Of a DNA stretch of 64,000 nt, positions 10,939 to 23,000 are shown one piece after another. A program made the position numbers and the translations under genes. Origin of the DNA: Amblyomma americanum (taxonomy: Eukaryota; Arthropoda; Arachnida; Ixodida; Ixodidae); NCBI RefSeq assembly GCF_052857255.1, contig NC_135504.1, forward strand, positions 135,830,929 to 135,894,928, in the 5' to 3' direction. The notes beneath the pieces are model-generated. The model was not told where the DNA came from. It worked only from the letters and a program-made list of their open reading frames with translations, and did no database searches. Within the stretch, counting starts at the first letter, position 1, and each line of letters begins with the position of its first letter.

Positions 10939-13900
10939 AGCCGCAGCCTAGTGGTTTGGTCGCCCGCGTAAGCTGCGGGAGGGGGGACGTCCGAAACCCA
11001 CCGGATGGATACCCACCGGACGGGTGCAGGCGCTCCCTAACCTGGCGACTGGTTTGTTCAGGGGATGCTGTCCTGGAAGAGGCTCCGTAGATCCGGCTAC
11101 GCCGTTCAGGGAGATGCCCTGTTTCGAACACCCGCCTGAAAAAGGTGGCGCAATATGTGTTTATGTGCTTTCCTCGTGTTTGTCTCAGTGGCGTTTAAGT
11201 GTTACGTGTTAACCCCTCTTAGCAAGCGCCCTTACGCAAGCGGAATCGCATATATAGGCCGCTATACCATGCGTTGTCCAGATACCGCTAACAACCTTAG
11301 CAGGCACGGCCGGACTGACAGCACAGGTGAAAGCCAGCGCGTTGGATCCTGATAACGTGTCTGCCGAAGGAAGCAATGTAGGTACAACACGGACAGAATG
11401 CAGAAGCAGGCGTAAATGTGAGCAGAATTTTTCAGCAGCCAACCATCACACACACTATGTGTATGCTGTAAATAGATGACAACCTGTTGTTGCTGCTCCA
11501 GCGATACAGTTGAACACATGCACTACCTGGAGCTCCACTGCACCAGGAGATCGTGGATCTTGCAAAGCGCAGCGAACAGATGTTCCTAAACGTATTCCTA
11601 ACCATGGTTTACGTCCTGGAGAGACGAATATTGGGACAAAACAAAGCGAAAATGTCTCAATAAGCACAAACTTGCACGGTCGGCCAGACACCTGTCAGCG
11701 CAGGCTGCGTATATTAGGGCAATGTGGGGCTTACAATCCCCGCTGACAAATCACCACAAGAATTGCATGCGCGATGTGCACAATCACATTTCATGATTCG
11801 GCGATCAGGAAAAAGCAAGCGCAAGACAAAAAAACAGAAGAAACCAAATCATAAAGTAATGCAGAAAATAAGCCGCAAATTAGGGCGCGCGATCCTACCA
11901 GAACAACAGCGGTTTTAGTGAACATTAGCGTCAGAAATAATTTAGTGTTTTCTAAGCTTTGTAAATGCGGCCAGTGGAAATATGTGGGTCAAAAAACGGG
12001 CATGTCTTCAGCAGCCACACCCCCGCCTATTTAAGAAAGACGATATCTCCCCTCAAAAACTGTCGGACCATGATTCTTCGGTCCTCGAATCCGTAAGTAG
12101 GCCGTCACCGAGTGGAGACGACTAGTAGCAAAGGGATGCTTCTAGCTTTAATCACGCAGTCAAGAATTATGCGCACTCCAACAGCAACCAAAGCGCCTAT
12201 AGCAACTCGCAGCGTCAGAAACACGAAAGTCTCGGCACACCCAGGTTCGCCTTACCTGACCGCTTCCGCATCAGCAGGCCTGAAGAAGCCCGTTGCTTCC
12301 AGCACAAAATGCACACCGCTCGCCCCTCGAAATACGTTTCAGCACCGCGCAGCGACGCCCCCTCCTGTCCAGTACCCGGTCATGTCGCCGGCCGTCTCTG
12401 TATCACCGACCCGCCGCCGCGCCATCTAGCAATATCTCTTGCAAGGTCATACATCACCCAGATAAGCGTTCGCTCCGGGCCCAGAAACCAGCAATTCGTG
12501 TGCCGCTGACAATTTCGCAATCACGGTGGTCATGACCGCGGCTCTTTTAGGTCTTTTAGGTCAAAGCCGACACACTGCAGTCGGAAACAACCCACTACGT
12601 CGCTTTTCCGCAGCCGAGAAATATAGCACCCCACTCAGACTTCTTTTTCCAACATTTTTCAAGTTTCAAGCATTCGAAAAAATTTTCTTAGAAATTTTTC
12701 AAAACAAAAAAAGAGTACGGCAAAGCTAGCAAGATTCCGTATGCGCGTCAAGAATCTTCCGCGGGTGCTGTGTTCAGTGTCAGATCATGTAGGACCGCTC
12801 GTACCTCGCCTTGGCGACGTTCGAGTCGGGGTGCGGGTTAGCCCTGCTGGTGAACAGATAGTCTGCGCACTGCAGTCGTGGTGCCGTGGTAATGTATCTG
12901 TTCTGAAACCTTTTGAGAAGTTTGTTGGCGCAAAAGTCTTCTTATGCACGAGCTTCGTTATCGCTTTCGTGGGCTCCGATTTTGAGTCTGTTTTGGCCCA
13001 GTGGCCCAGTGGCCCAGTGCGGCCTGCAAGCGTATGCGTTGTTTTAGCATCCTATTTTGTTTTTACTTTCTCCGGCGCCTGATCAATTTTAGACCCTTCC
13101 CACTGAGCGAGTATGCTGGGTTCGAGGCCCGGAACTGATTACTTTTTTAATTTGTGTAGTCGCCTTGTGAAGGTCTGTCTAGAGCTACTTAATCAAGAGT
13201 CATAGAGACGTCCCCTCTCTAAAGATACAGACAGACATTTTATTATGAGCGTTTTTCAACAGCAAAATCACTGTGACGAGCACACACTAGGTCAACTGCA
13301 AACACCATACAATAACAAAATTAATCGCTGAGAATTAAATTCACAACGAAACTGCTAAAACAAACATCCAAAGAAATCAAAAAACAAAGCATTAAATGTG
13401 GAAAATGAAGGCAGTGTGTGCGTGTTATCAAACGTCGAATTATAGGTAACTTGAAAATGAGTTATTTGAAGAATAGCATGCATGTCAGGATAAAATGTGT
13501 CGAACAATTTGGCGGATTTTCTCTGAAGCACAGCAAACCACAGTGACATCAGCAACTGGTCACCGTCAACAGAACTGCGCACATGCAACTTTCTAGAAAC
13601 TCCTTGTCACGCACGAGTGGCCTGTAATGAGGATATGCATACTGAGTGCTGCTAAGAGAAAATCATACTCATAGAAACGAGGGCGGCCATTTTATATTGT
13701 ATTGCTATAGCTGCCAGAGACGTAATTCCAGGCTATACAGATGCGAACTGTGCACGTGGTACCACGACAGGTGGTATTGTCTTGAAGGGGCAGTAAACAA
13801 GATTTCTGTCTGAGGCTAGACTGACAGGGTAGGCTTACCTTTTAGCAAATATGTCATTTTTGGTGAAAATAATGCTTTCATAAGGCAGAAAATTGCGTAA

Positions 13901-14190
13901 AAGCGAGGTGAACGTGGCGCCGCACTGAAAGTTTCGCGCAGCGGCGGCGATTAACGTATTCAAGTGCGAACACTATTTGTCCGCTTCAATGGGCATTTAC
14001 CATCGCAATACGAGCAAAGCAGCGTGGCGGGCATAGCCGACAGTGCGTAGGGTTTTGTAAACAAAACAGAGGAAAACGGACGATGGAGAGACAAGTTGGT
14101 GACAACCACGAGCGCTGAAGCTCTCTTCTCTCAATCTGTTCACTCAGTTTGCATCAAGCCGCTGTATGCAGTAAGTTCAAAACCGCAACC
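10939..14190. other. Gene-poor stretch
   Basis: No recognisable protein-coding gene. Short open frames between 11024 and 12730 have no motif I know. A CpG-richer patch at 12240-12450 has, on the minus strand, a possible donor (CAG/GTAAGG at about 12260) and could be a host first exon, but nothing confirms it. A 9-bp unit (TGGCCCAG-G) is repeated three times at 12994-13015. AT-rich, otherwise plain DNA follows to 14190. Confidence 0.4.
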
Positions 14191-14356
14191 TCTCAACGAC
14201 GTTTACGCTGTGTGTGCTTGCTAATTGGCCGGCGGAGTATCGGAGGTAGGAGTCGGCCGGCGCATATAAGAATACCTGAAAGACTTGTCAATCCGCACGG
14301 TGGAGCTCAATGCGGGGCATACATCGTTAGGAAGCAGGGGTACGCCGCAGGGCTCG
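14190..14356 (+). mobile_element. LINE G, RT fragment before insertion
   Basis: Plus-strand reading gives a degraded RT stretch ending in GSRGTPQGSVL at 14320-14356, the conserved RT motif before LSP. The reading is then cut and resumes at about 15219 with SPFLFNTAM, the next residues of the motif, so one element was split by an insertion. I/Jockey-type by motif. Confidence 0.65.
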
Positions 14357-15218
14357 GTCTTGTACCTCTGTGAGGTGCACAAGATATCCTCAGAGGATTC
14401 GTGAACGCGGTGCGTCGACAGTGGGGCGCCGGACAGCGGAGCGCTGCGTGTGCCAGCCCAGCGTTGCGCGTGTGCGCGTGCGAAGGGTGTGTGCGAGGCG
14501 ACGGCAACAAAGACCGTGGCGAGCACGAGGAGCGGAGAGCTGAGGTGTCAAAAAACTGTGGTGCAAAAGAAGACAGCGCAGCAGAGACCGGGTCGTACAA
14601 GCGTGGAGGTGGCAGCCGTGGGACTTTAGGCCCTTGCGGCCGTGAACTCCCTTGGATCACTGACGCAAGCCTACTGTGTTTCTTGCAAGCGTGGAGGTGG
14701 CAGCCGATGGACTGAGGGTCCGTGCTGCCTAAAGGCACTCCTGGATAGCCTGCTTTAAGACTCCGGCCTTTAGGGCCGCCGTCGACGGGATCTGCCTACG
14801 GTTTTCCTGCCGCTGCCAAGTTCTTCGGACTGTTAACTGAATACCACCGGCGTCTTCCTGCAGTTTTCACCGCTCATAATACCACTTGGCTCTATTTCGC
14901 CGCTTCCGTCGACGCAACGCCAGCGACACGTCGCAGTTCATCAACCAGCATTCCGTCCTGTCTACAAGGCATCCCCGCTTCACCTGGGACGCCCAGTACC
15001 TGGTGAACTCTTTCCTTTATTCTGTAGTGTTGTACGCGTGTTGTGTGTTTTTCCTGTTTTCGTTTCCGTTTCTTAATAACTCTTTCCCTTTAAATTATAA
15101 ATACGGCTTCGTTTTGTTTTGTTTGATGTCTTTGTTCTCTTGTTCTTTTGTTAGAACCTGCACGCGATAGCGTTCCCCTTCGGAAAGTCGGGGACGCGCT
15201 ACCGACTCGCGATAGCCC
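14357..15218. mobile_element. Unclassified insertion within LINE G
   Basis: About 860 bp separate GTPQGSVL from SPFLFNTAM of one LINE reading. The inserted DNA has no recognisable protein. It holds a short direct repeat (GCGTGGAGGTGGCAGCCG at about 14601-14618 and 14689-14706) and a T-rich stretch near 15050-15150. It starts near TGTGAGGTGC and ends near ACTCGCGATA. A solo LTR is possible, but I found no clean TG...CA ends or target duplication. Confidence 0.45.
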
Positions 15219-15600
15219 CTTCCTTTTCAATACCGCGATGCATGGCTACGCTCCGTGGAAAGCTGGACCGCATACAGGGAGTCAGACACATACTGTACGC
15301 AGATGACGTCGCGATCTGGACGAGTCGGTGATCGAACGGGCAAATTGAAGCTGCGCTACATGAAGCGGCAGATGTGGTGGATGCGCATACTTGCGGGGCG
15401 GGCGTGGAGTGTTCACTGCAGAAGTCTGAACTTAATGTTTATCCTAAGAACAGTAAGCCAAGGCAATTAACACCGAGCAGAATTTTCCTCAATGTTCGGG
15501 GAACGAGATCCCCAGAGATTATACCATACGCGGGTTGGAAATGTATATTGCGGGGAACAAACAGCAACGATATGCTGAAAATTACCGCGGTTGTGTAGTC
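15219..15600 (+). mobile_element. LINE G, RT fragment after insertion
   Basis: Continuation of the RT: SPFLFNTAM, then GKLDRIQGVRHILYADDVAIW with the catalytic YADD at 15296-15307. A stretch with CSLQKSELNVYPKN and an ILRGTNS block ends near 15597. A stop after the catalytic motif and two frame changes show it is dead. Confidence 0.75.
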
Positions 15601-16392
15601 ACGTGTGATAGGCCCATTTATGACGCGCAGCTGGGGACGTCACTTTTGAATAAAAAGTTCACGCAGCGGCACATGATGCAAGTGTCTGTTGAATAACGAA
15701 GCTGAATCGCGAATGCAAGCAAAACAAATGTAAAATAAACTTATAAGAGCGACGTCGAGTGCAACACAAGAATGGAATACTCAGTAATTGAATTGCAGTA
15801 ATTTTATTGCAACGCCAGAGTGAGGTGGCCTAGAAGTGCTGGAGTACTTGAACACAGACATAAGGTGTCATTATGCGAGCGACACTTAAGGCTTTGATGC
15901 CAGCGAGCCCCGGAGGCCGCTTGGCCCAGCGGCCATCGGCGGAAAAACCCACAACCGCGGTAATGGCCTCTTTTGTCGAATAGTTCCTTCGTGTGTTCCT
16001 ACGTCTTACAACTAATTCAGCGACATTTGCTGCACAGTTAATCAAAACTAGCGCCATTTTTGCATTGCTGAAAAGAGTAGATGCCGAGCCGCCTTGAAGT
16101 GCCAGTTTACTGCGCTTTAACATGCGCACCTCATACGTGTTCCGTTAATAGGCTGGGGTGTAACCTCCACAGAACTAAGTCACAGCCTGACCGATTAGCT
16201 GCTACTCTGCACTTACGTCAAGAGAATAGATTTCACGGCGAAGTATAGGCGTAGGAAAGGTGCGCCAATGTGGCGATTGAGTTTCGGAGAGTTGCTGGGT
16301 TACGGTGCCCGCATTCGGCGCAGAAAAGGTCTTACTGGCTATCAATAGGTAAGACTTTTGTGCAACATTGCACGTAACACGAGTGGTAGTGA
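15601..16392. other. No gene seen
   Basis: AT-rich spacer downstream of the LINE G fragment. A 99-residue minus-strand open frame (16129-15830) has no motif I recognise. Nothing else is supported. Confidence 0.4.
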
Positions 16393-16474
16393 CTTTACTG
16401 GCTTATGCAGATTACAGCTCTTTACTGGCTTATGCAGATTGCAGCTCTTTACTGGCTTATGCAGATTACAGCAC
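16393..16474. repeat. 27-bp tandem repeat, three copies
   Basis: The unit TTTACTGGCTTATGCAGATT plus 7 bases (ACAGCTC) is repeated three times almost perfectly; the middle copy has one A-to-G change. Confidence 0.9.
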
Positions 16475-16624
16475 GAGTACACCAGAACGGAGCTAGTTAC
16501 CCAGGACTCTTATTTCAAAAGCATCCATCACTGAACGGGAACGTGTGGAATAAGGTTCAAGCAAACTTTCTCGTCTCGTGAGTGCTGTGGTGTGGATGCT
16601 GGGCGCCATCTATAAATAAGGAAG

Positions 16625-16775
16625 TTTCGTTTGGTTATGCGGTTTAACGTCCCAAAGCGACTCAGGCAATGAGGGACGCCGTCGAGGAGGGTTCCGGAAA
16701 ATTTTCACCATCACGGGTTCGAACTTTAACGTGCACATTACGCGTCATTCGGTTCAGTAGCCGAACACCATAGCC
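16625..16775 (-). repeat. Ruka-type SINE fragment
   Basis: Minus-strand body of the SINE: GGTTTAACGTCCCAAAGCGA, then the ACGCCGTC, TTCCGG and AACGTGCAC phrases. The tRNA-like head is missing or too diverged. It lies about 150 bp beyond the stop codon of the SLC13-like gene. Confidence 0.6.
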
Positions 16776-16920
16776 TCTAAGGCTTACTAATAAAGAATAA
16801 TGAGTGAAAACAAATGAGATATTTAATCGTGTGTGTGTCTGTACGAATCCCGTTATTCATTAACATGGATGGCCAAATCCTGGCGGCATGACAGGCAAGC
16901 AGCGCTTGTAGCAATGGCGC

Positions 16921-17058
16921 CTAGAAGGAAAATGCAGCCGTGTAATTCTGGTTCTCAGAGAACATCCAGTCTGGCAGCCGGTGGAGGTCGCTGTTAAGGT
17001 TGACCGTCAGCAGGATTATGATCAGTGCTGTGATCTTCACTGCAAAGCCATTGAGTAG
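16921..17058 (-). CDS. SLC13-like exon 7 (last)
   Basis: The acceptor CCTTGCAG lies at 17066-17059. The 138-bp coding part encodes a hydrophobic helix (ITALIIILLTV), then a short tail ending ENQNYTAAFSF and TAG. An N-glycosylation sequon (NYT) sits near the end. The phase is 0. Confidence 0.8.
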   Translation of the reverse strand, partial: LLNGFAVKITALIIILLTVNLNSDLHRLPDWMFSENQNYTAAFSF

Positions 17059-20000
17059 CTGCAAGGAGGAGACGGGCAAAGAAAAGGAAATGACCATCTG
17101 TAAACCAGGCTTTCTTAAGGCCGAAACTAAGCATTACACTATTGTGTACCTCGCATAATTGATTACCCTCTAGTCGCGCACGGTTTATATAGCAAGAAAA
17201 AATTTCCAGGCTATTTTTTGCTGCACCTGGATTACCACTATTGCATCAAATGCAGATGGTTATTCCTTTATTGAGCGCCTAGCTGGCACCTTTACGTTGC
17301 ACTTCTCTAAAAGGAGGTGTCATACAGGCACACGTATTCTCGTAGGCTATCACCTGAGCTTTTCGATAGAAGGCTGCTCTTTTGCTATGCGGAGGAGCTT
17401 AGAGCCGTTTTGATGAGCTCGACTCCCACTGAAGCACGTATCTTAGGCTACTAGCTATGTAAGGGACATTGGCGGTTTCAAGTTTAAAGCGTAAGCAGAA
17501 TGGCAGAGTAGGGACAATATTTTCTAGCAATTTCATTTAAAGTGGCTAAATATCAGTGTCATTAAGTAAACAGCAGGTGGCGAGGCAAACGGTCATTTGC
17601 AGGCACAGCCGCCTTGTGCGCGGTGCCGCCGCCAGCCACATTTATAGGGCGGCCGGCCGATCTTATGTCTACCAAGACCATCAGGCATATTAAACGCGTG
17701 ACCGTTCCCCGTTATTCGTCATTGTCGGCCCGCTAGTGCGAAATGGGCGAAGAACCCGTTTAAACAAGCAAATAGCGAAATTAACAGTTCTGTCACGGAA
17801 AGCGTGATGTCGTCTCCCGTAGCCTGCGTCACTGGGAAGAGCAAAAAGTGAACGAGGACCAAACGAACGCAGAATGAAAAAGATCGTTAGAAATTGCGGT
17901 TCCAGTGGTATATGGACGTCTGTACTGGTCAACTTGTTCCTCTGGCCAGTTAGGGAGAGGGAGAATGGCCGGATAAGAGAGGTCGGAGGATGAGGATTGC
18001 ATAAACAGTAGTCATGATTGAACCCGGTATAATGAATTGCGTACATTATTACACTTCACGAGAAGGAGCCAGACTTTCAAGCCGCATCGTACTTATTACG
18101 CCAGCTTCTCTGCTTAAGATTTACGGATATGAAGTTGTCACTTTTTCTTGGAAAATCAGGGCAGCACTAGCAATGACGCATGCATTTGAGATTACGGTGA
18201 AGGCATTCATACCGCACTAGTAATGCCCTGAATTGGCAGTTTCTTTATAAAAAGCGGATGCCGTGATAAAACATTTTCGCGATGTTTTTTTGTTTTAAAG
18301 ATCAGCGCCGAAAATTCCTTGCGCAAGGGTACCAAGTCCATAACCTACCGTCTATGCTATTGAACTGATACACAGGATTTCGCACAAACCTTCTTTTTCA
18401 CAGAGAACAGTCTTACTCTATGTCATGCCTCCTTTGTATATGTGATGGAGAGGAAGGTAAGATGCACAGGTGTAGAACCGTTAAAAAAGTTCGGCGGAGC
18501 GCCTCACCAGCTGCACGGGTCCGACGTCGATCATGTTGCAGAGCACGGCGATGCCGACTCCCGATGTTGGCAGCACGAGCGATGTGGATGCAGTCACCGC
18601 CACAGGGATAGCGAAGTAGAGGGGGTTGCAGGGCGTCGTCACCGCCTGTGCATTTCAACACGGTTAATGGATCACTCAGACACAGAAGGCATTGGCAGTT
18701 TGCAGGCACAGAAATGCATCACGATTGAGTTTCAAAGTTGGGCTGGTATGAATAGATGAGCAAAAAGGGTTCAGCTTAAATTATGGAAAACGCAGTGAGC
18801 CATGTCAAGGAAAATGATAGGTGTAGCGTTAAGAGACCGGAAGAGGGCAGAGTGGGTCACAGAACTAACCGGGTTAATGACATTTTAGTCGAAATCAAGA
18901 AGAAGAAATGGGGTTGAGTAGGACATGTAAAGAAAATGCAAGGTGGCCGTTCTTCATTAGGGACAGTGCATTTGATTCCAAGAAAATACAAGCATAACAG
19001 GGCACGGCAGGTGAAGTGGGCGGATGAAGTAAAGAAGTTTACGGGGTAGGGTGGCCGCAGCCGGTGCAGGATATCGTTAATTGGACAGATAACGGAGAGG
19101 ATGATGTCCTACAGTGGGCGTAGCCAGGCTGGATGATAATGAATTGTGCAACGCGGGAAAAGATTAGGCTGTAACCAAGCGAAAGTGTTTCAACGCCTAA
19201 TGACAAATCTAGCACAGGTGCGCCCAAAATTGGAAGGATCACAAGAGCGCCGAAGAACTTGAACTTCGAAGATCGGTAAATTCACATGAATACAGATATG
19301 GCGCTCGTGCCACATACTTTACACTAGTTGTACGAGCTTGAAGTTCGTTTATTCAGATGCGTGAGCGAAATAACCCGAGGTTTACCTAGACGCATGACCG
19401 ATTGCAGTGTTGGGGTATTTGTTCAGCCCCCTACAAATGAACACATACCAAGGGATCCGGTAGCAAAGGTAACAACCTAAATATTATCACAGTAATATAA
19501 ATCCGTTATATGTAATGTTTACGTCGGCAACTTCTCTGATATGTTCGGCATATATTACTTAGGTGTGAAGAGAGTGTCTTCAGTGCTTCAATTTGTACCT
19601 GTAATAATTTCTTGCTGGCCATCGTTTTTGTAAGTCTCTTGAAATCGCCGGAACTTGTATGCTGCTTACAAAATGCTTCCATAGAAATTCTATGATGATG
19701 ATAAGTCCGGCAACTGTTTTACATCTTTATTATGATTTTCCAGTGTCAAGCTTTCTTTCTCTCACTTAGTAAACATTCCTGCAATATCACGCGATCAGCT
19801 TCGACATGGACGTGTCTACCCATGGGCTAATAATAATAATAATTGGTTTTTGGGGAAAGGAAATGGCGCAGTATCTGTCTCATATATCGTTGGACACCTG
19901 AACCGCGCCGTAAGGGAAGGGACAAGGGAGGGAGTGAAAGAAGAAAGGAAGAAGAGGGTGCCGTAGTGGAGGGCTCCGGAATAATTTCGACCACCTGGGG

Positions 20001-23000
20001 CTGCAGATTTGTCCTTTTTCCGAAGCATAATAACTGTCGCTAGTCGCATGATGCATCCCGTGGCGGGAGTGGACCAATCACAGATGCTCTAAAGAATTAA
20101 ATTAGAAGCGCAAGACTATATTCTTTGGAGTATAGTGTGTGCCAAATACAACGTCGACGGCGACTGGCAGCAGCAAGGAGAGGGCTGAGGAGCTGCTGAC
20201 CAACTCGGTGACTATCGAGGCGGACACGGCCAGGATGGACTGCTTGACCAGCAGTCCCGCCGTGCTGCGTTTCAACTGCGCCGTCAGCCAAAGTCCGAAG
20301 CCGGTCTCCTGCGAGGGGAGACGAAACCCGTCAGCACCTGATGGATAGTGGGTTGGAGGCCGCTGGAAGAGGGTGTTCGCATGAATCTAATTGTTTGAAA
20401 CTTGTGTACGTGCTAGATACCGCAATGAAGACTTTCAAATGGAACGACAACAGCAAAGATAATTTGGAAAGAGTGAACAAGCGGTGATTCAATGGCGATT
20501 CAAGAAAGATGTGCAGCAAGGTAAACCCTACCTCATTGCACCGGGACTGAGCTGAGTGGTGCACGCGTACAGAGTAAACATGAATCTAAAGAAATTGTGC
20601 TTTGAGACTGAAACACAGGGTCAATGGGGCAATGTTAGTCATGTCCCGTCTAGCGTCTATGGCGTCATATAGAGTAATTAGTTTTGTTAAACGGCTAGTA
20701 GATGCCGCTAAGCGTCACCTTAATGCGTGTTGAAAAAACAGCAGGAACTCTCGAGATGCGAACTTCCGTAAAACATTCTGATTGACTTTTGTACAGTGGC
20801 TGTTCCGCCAAAAAGGAACGAAATTCTTTGGAGCCGTGCAGAAACGTGGCTGTGAATTACTGCGACAATGTACGAATTTGTTTTCTTAATTAACCCTTTG
20901 TGAACGCAGTCGCCGCGCACTGCGGCGTGCTGTAACCCGACGCCACGACACTAGCAATTCTACCTCTGCATGGCTGTACGTAGACGCCGCCGCGACGCCG
21001 CCGCATCCCTTCTGATCTGCGTGTTAAATTCGTGAAGGCAGTCGCCGCCGAAGAATGGTCCACGCTCCGCCTTAAGGGTATGAAGCCATAACTAATGGGT
21101 TAATGCGCATATAAGCAGAACTAGTCGTTCTCTACTTAATATTCACATATCCTTGGAAGTCCTCATACCACTTCTGGCGCATTGGTGCAGCGGTTAAGCG
21201 CTCGCCGCTGCCCTGGGGTGGCATGTACTGCCAGCATTCTGACTTGTACGATCCAAGGTTATACCGAGCAACTTCGCGCCACCATTCATTAATTCATCCG
21301 CAGCCTGCCAGTTTGCATGAGGATTCCATCTTTTAACGCGACAGCGTTAAATGCCTTGTTCACCAGAAAACACGGTGTCGGCGTTGTCGGCATCGGCATT
21401 GTGAGAGAAAAACCACGATCGCAACTCTGGCAAGCGCCCAGAGAGTAACCTAGGAGGCAGGTGGGCCACCTAGACCACCTGACCTTGTGGGGTTATCACA
21501 ACCTACCCACCGGATAGTGAGCAAACTGCCCACAGAAGCATGTGGCAGTTAATGATTGGTCACGAGAGGTTGGTTGGAAGAGAAATCTGGGTCTGACAAG
21601 CAGCTGGACCAATGGCAGCACCTGCCATCGGAGGGCAGAGGCATCTCGCTTAGCCGCAGCGCCACTGCGCCATCAGTGAATGACCAATTCTGCTAATGTG
21701 GTCATTAACCATTAAGGCCATCGCGTCATACCCCTATGGTTGAAGCTTAAGTGTCTCCTACATTTTTTTTCCTGGATTGTCAGGTTAAGCAGTAGCATAG
21801 TGAATGAAAATCATCTGGTCAACTGAGATATGGAAAGTTGCCGACCTGGTTAGTTCAGTTGGTAGAGCACTGCTGATGTGAACCGGAGCTCCCGGGTTCG
21901 AACCCCGAACCAGGACGAATTTTTCTTTAACCGCGAAGTTTCTGCATAGCTTTCCTTCGTAGCTGTATAGCTACGCTTGACTGGATGCCAATGAGTAATT
22001 ACTCCCTTATTAGAGATTGAAAAATCTGCTCTAACCTTGACGACGAGCGAGATGGTGCCGCTGCCGGCGACGGTGATGATGACGCCCCAGGGCAGACTCC
22101 GCACGAGGCCGCCGACGCCCCCGATGGCCCCGAGATGGCTCCAGGGCACGGAGTAGGCCAGCACAAGGCACAGCATGCTAAGGGGGCGCCTGACGAAGGA
22201 TTATGCGAGGCCTCGGTGAGCTCTCCGCTCGAATCCTAAACCTTTGTCCTCCAGCGATAGAATGGCACTGCAACTTTTATTTTTACTAACAAAGTACAGG
22301 TTGTCTACGCAAGCAAGTATTCGTTCCCTCTTGCTCTGTTCATTTGATTTGTTCCCAAAGCTGCAGGGCTTAGACCCTTCCTTCTCATTTACAATAGCAA
22401 TCATTCTGGCAATATTACCTCTACTTGCGATTGTTTGATTCGGAGTCTTTTTAATACCCAAACATTAACAGCATTGACCTCAATACACTGCTACATTTCC
22501 CGAATTGAAATGTGGTGCTAACAACGGTTAATGTCTGTTAATATAGATAACACTTGTTTGATCTCTTTCCATTTCAGGTAATAACACATATCTACTCGAT
22601 AAGTTCATCCTTGATTCCAAACATACACTTCTTACGCCCCAGGCGGATAATCAGTCGCTGCGTCTTGTAATAAGTTTTGGCTTACTTTATGCTCTCTTCT
22701 GCATGCGCCTTACGCGAATCTCCGCCACATCGCACAGACGGGCAGATGCTCTCCGCTGGATCGCGTGCGACTGCGCCTTGTTCCAACGCTCGCGTACGGT
22801 AGAAAGGGGCTCCGCTGGCGTGGAGAAAACTACTCGAAACTTTAGGAGGCAGCCGCAGACTGCAGACAAAAACTGCAGTCCGCGCCCACACGCGTATACA
22901 TCGTTGCAGACAACTTGAGCGCGTCGCCTTCGGTGCGATCTGTGCTGTCGTGAAGTACACGCAAGTTGCGAGTGATCCTAACATTAATGCGTGTATAGGA

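Noticed and set aside
12112..12429. 105-residue Thr/Ser/Pro-rich frame
   Set aside because: No domain, no splice context on that strand; likely fortuitous.
20889..21102. piggyBac-type MITE with TTAACCC ends
   Set aside because: Only 7-9 bp match at the ends and the arms do not extend; could be chance.
21843..21915. tRNA gene
   Set aside because: A and B boxes and most of the acceptor stem are present, but stems have mismatches, the anticodon loop lacks U33, and a SINE body follows.
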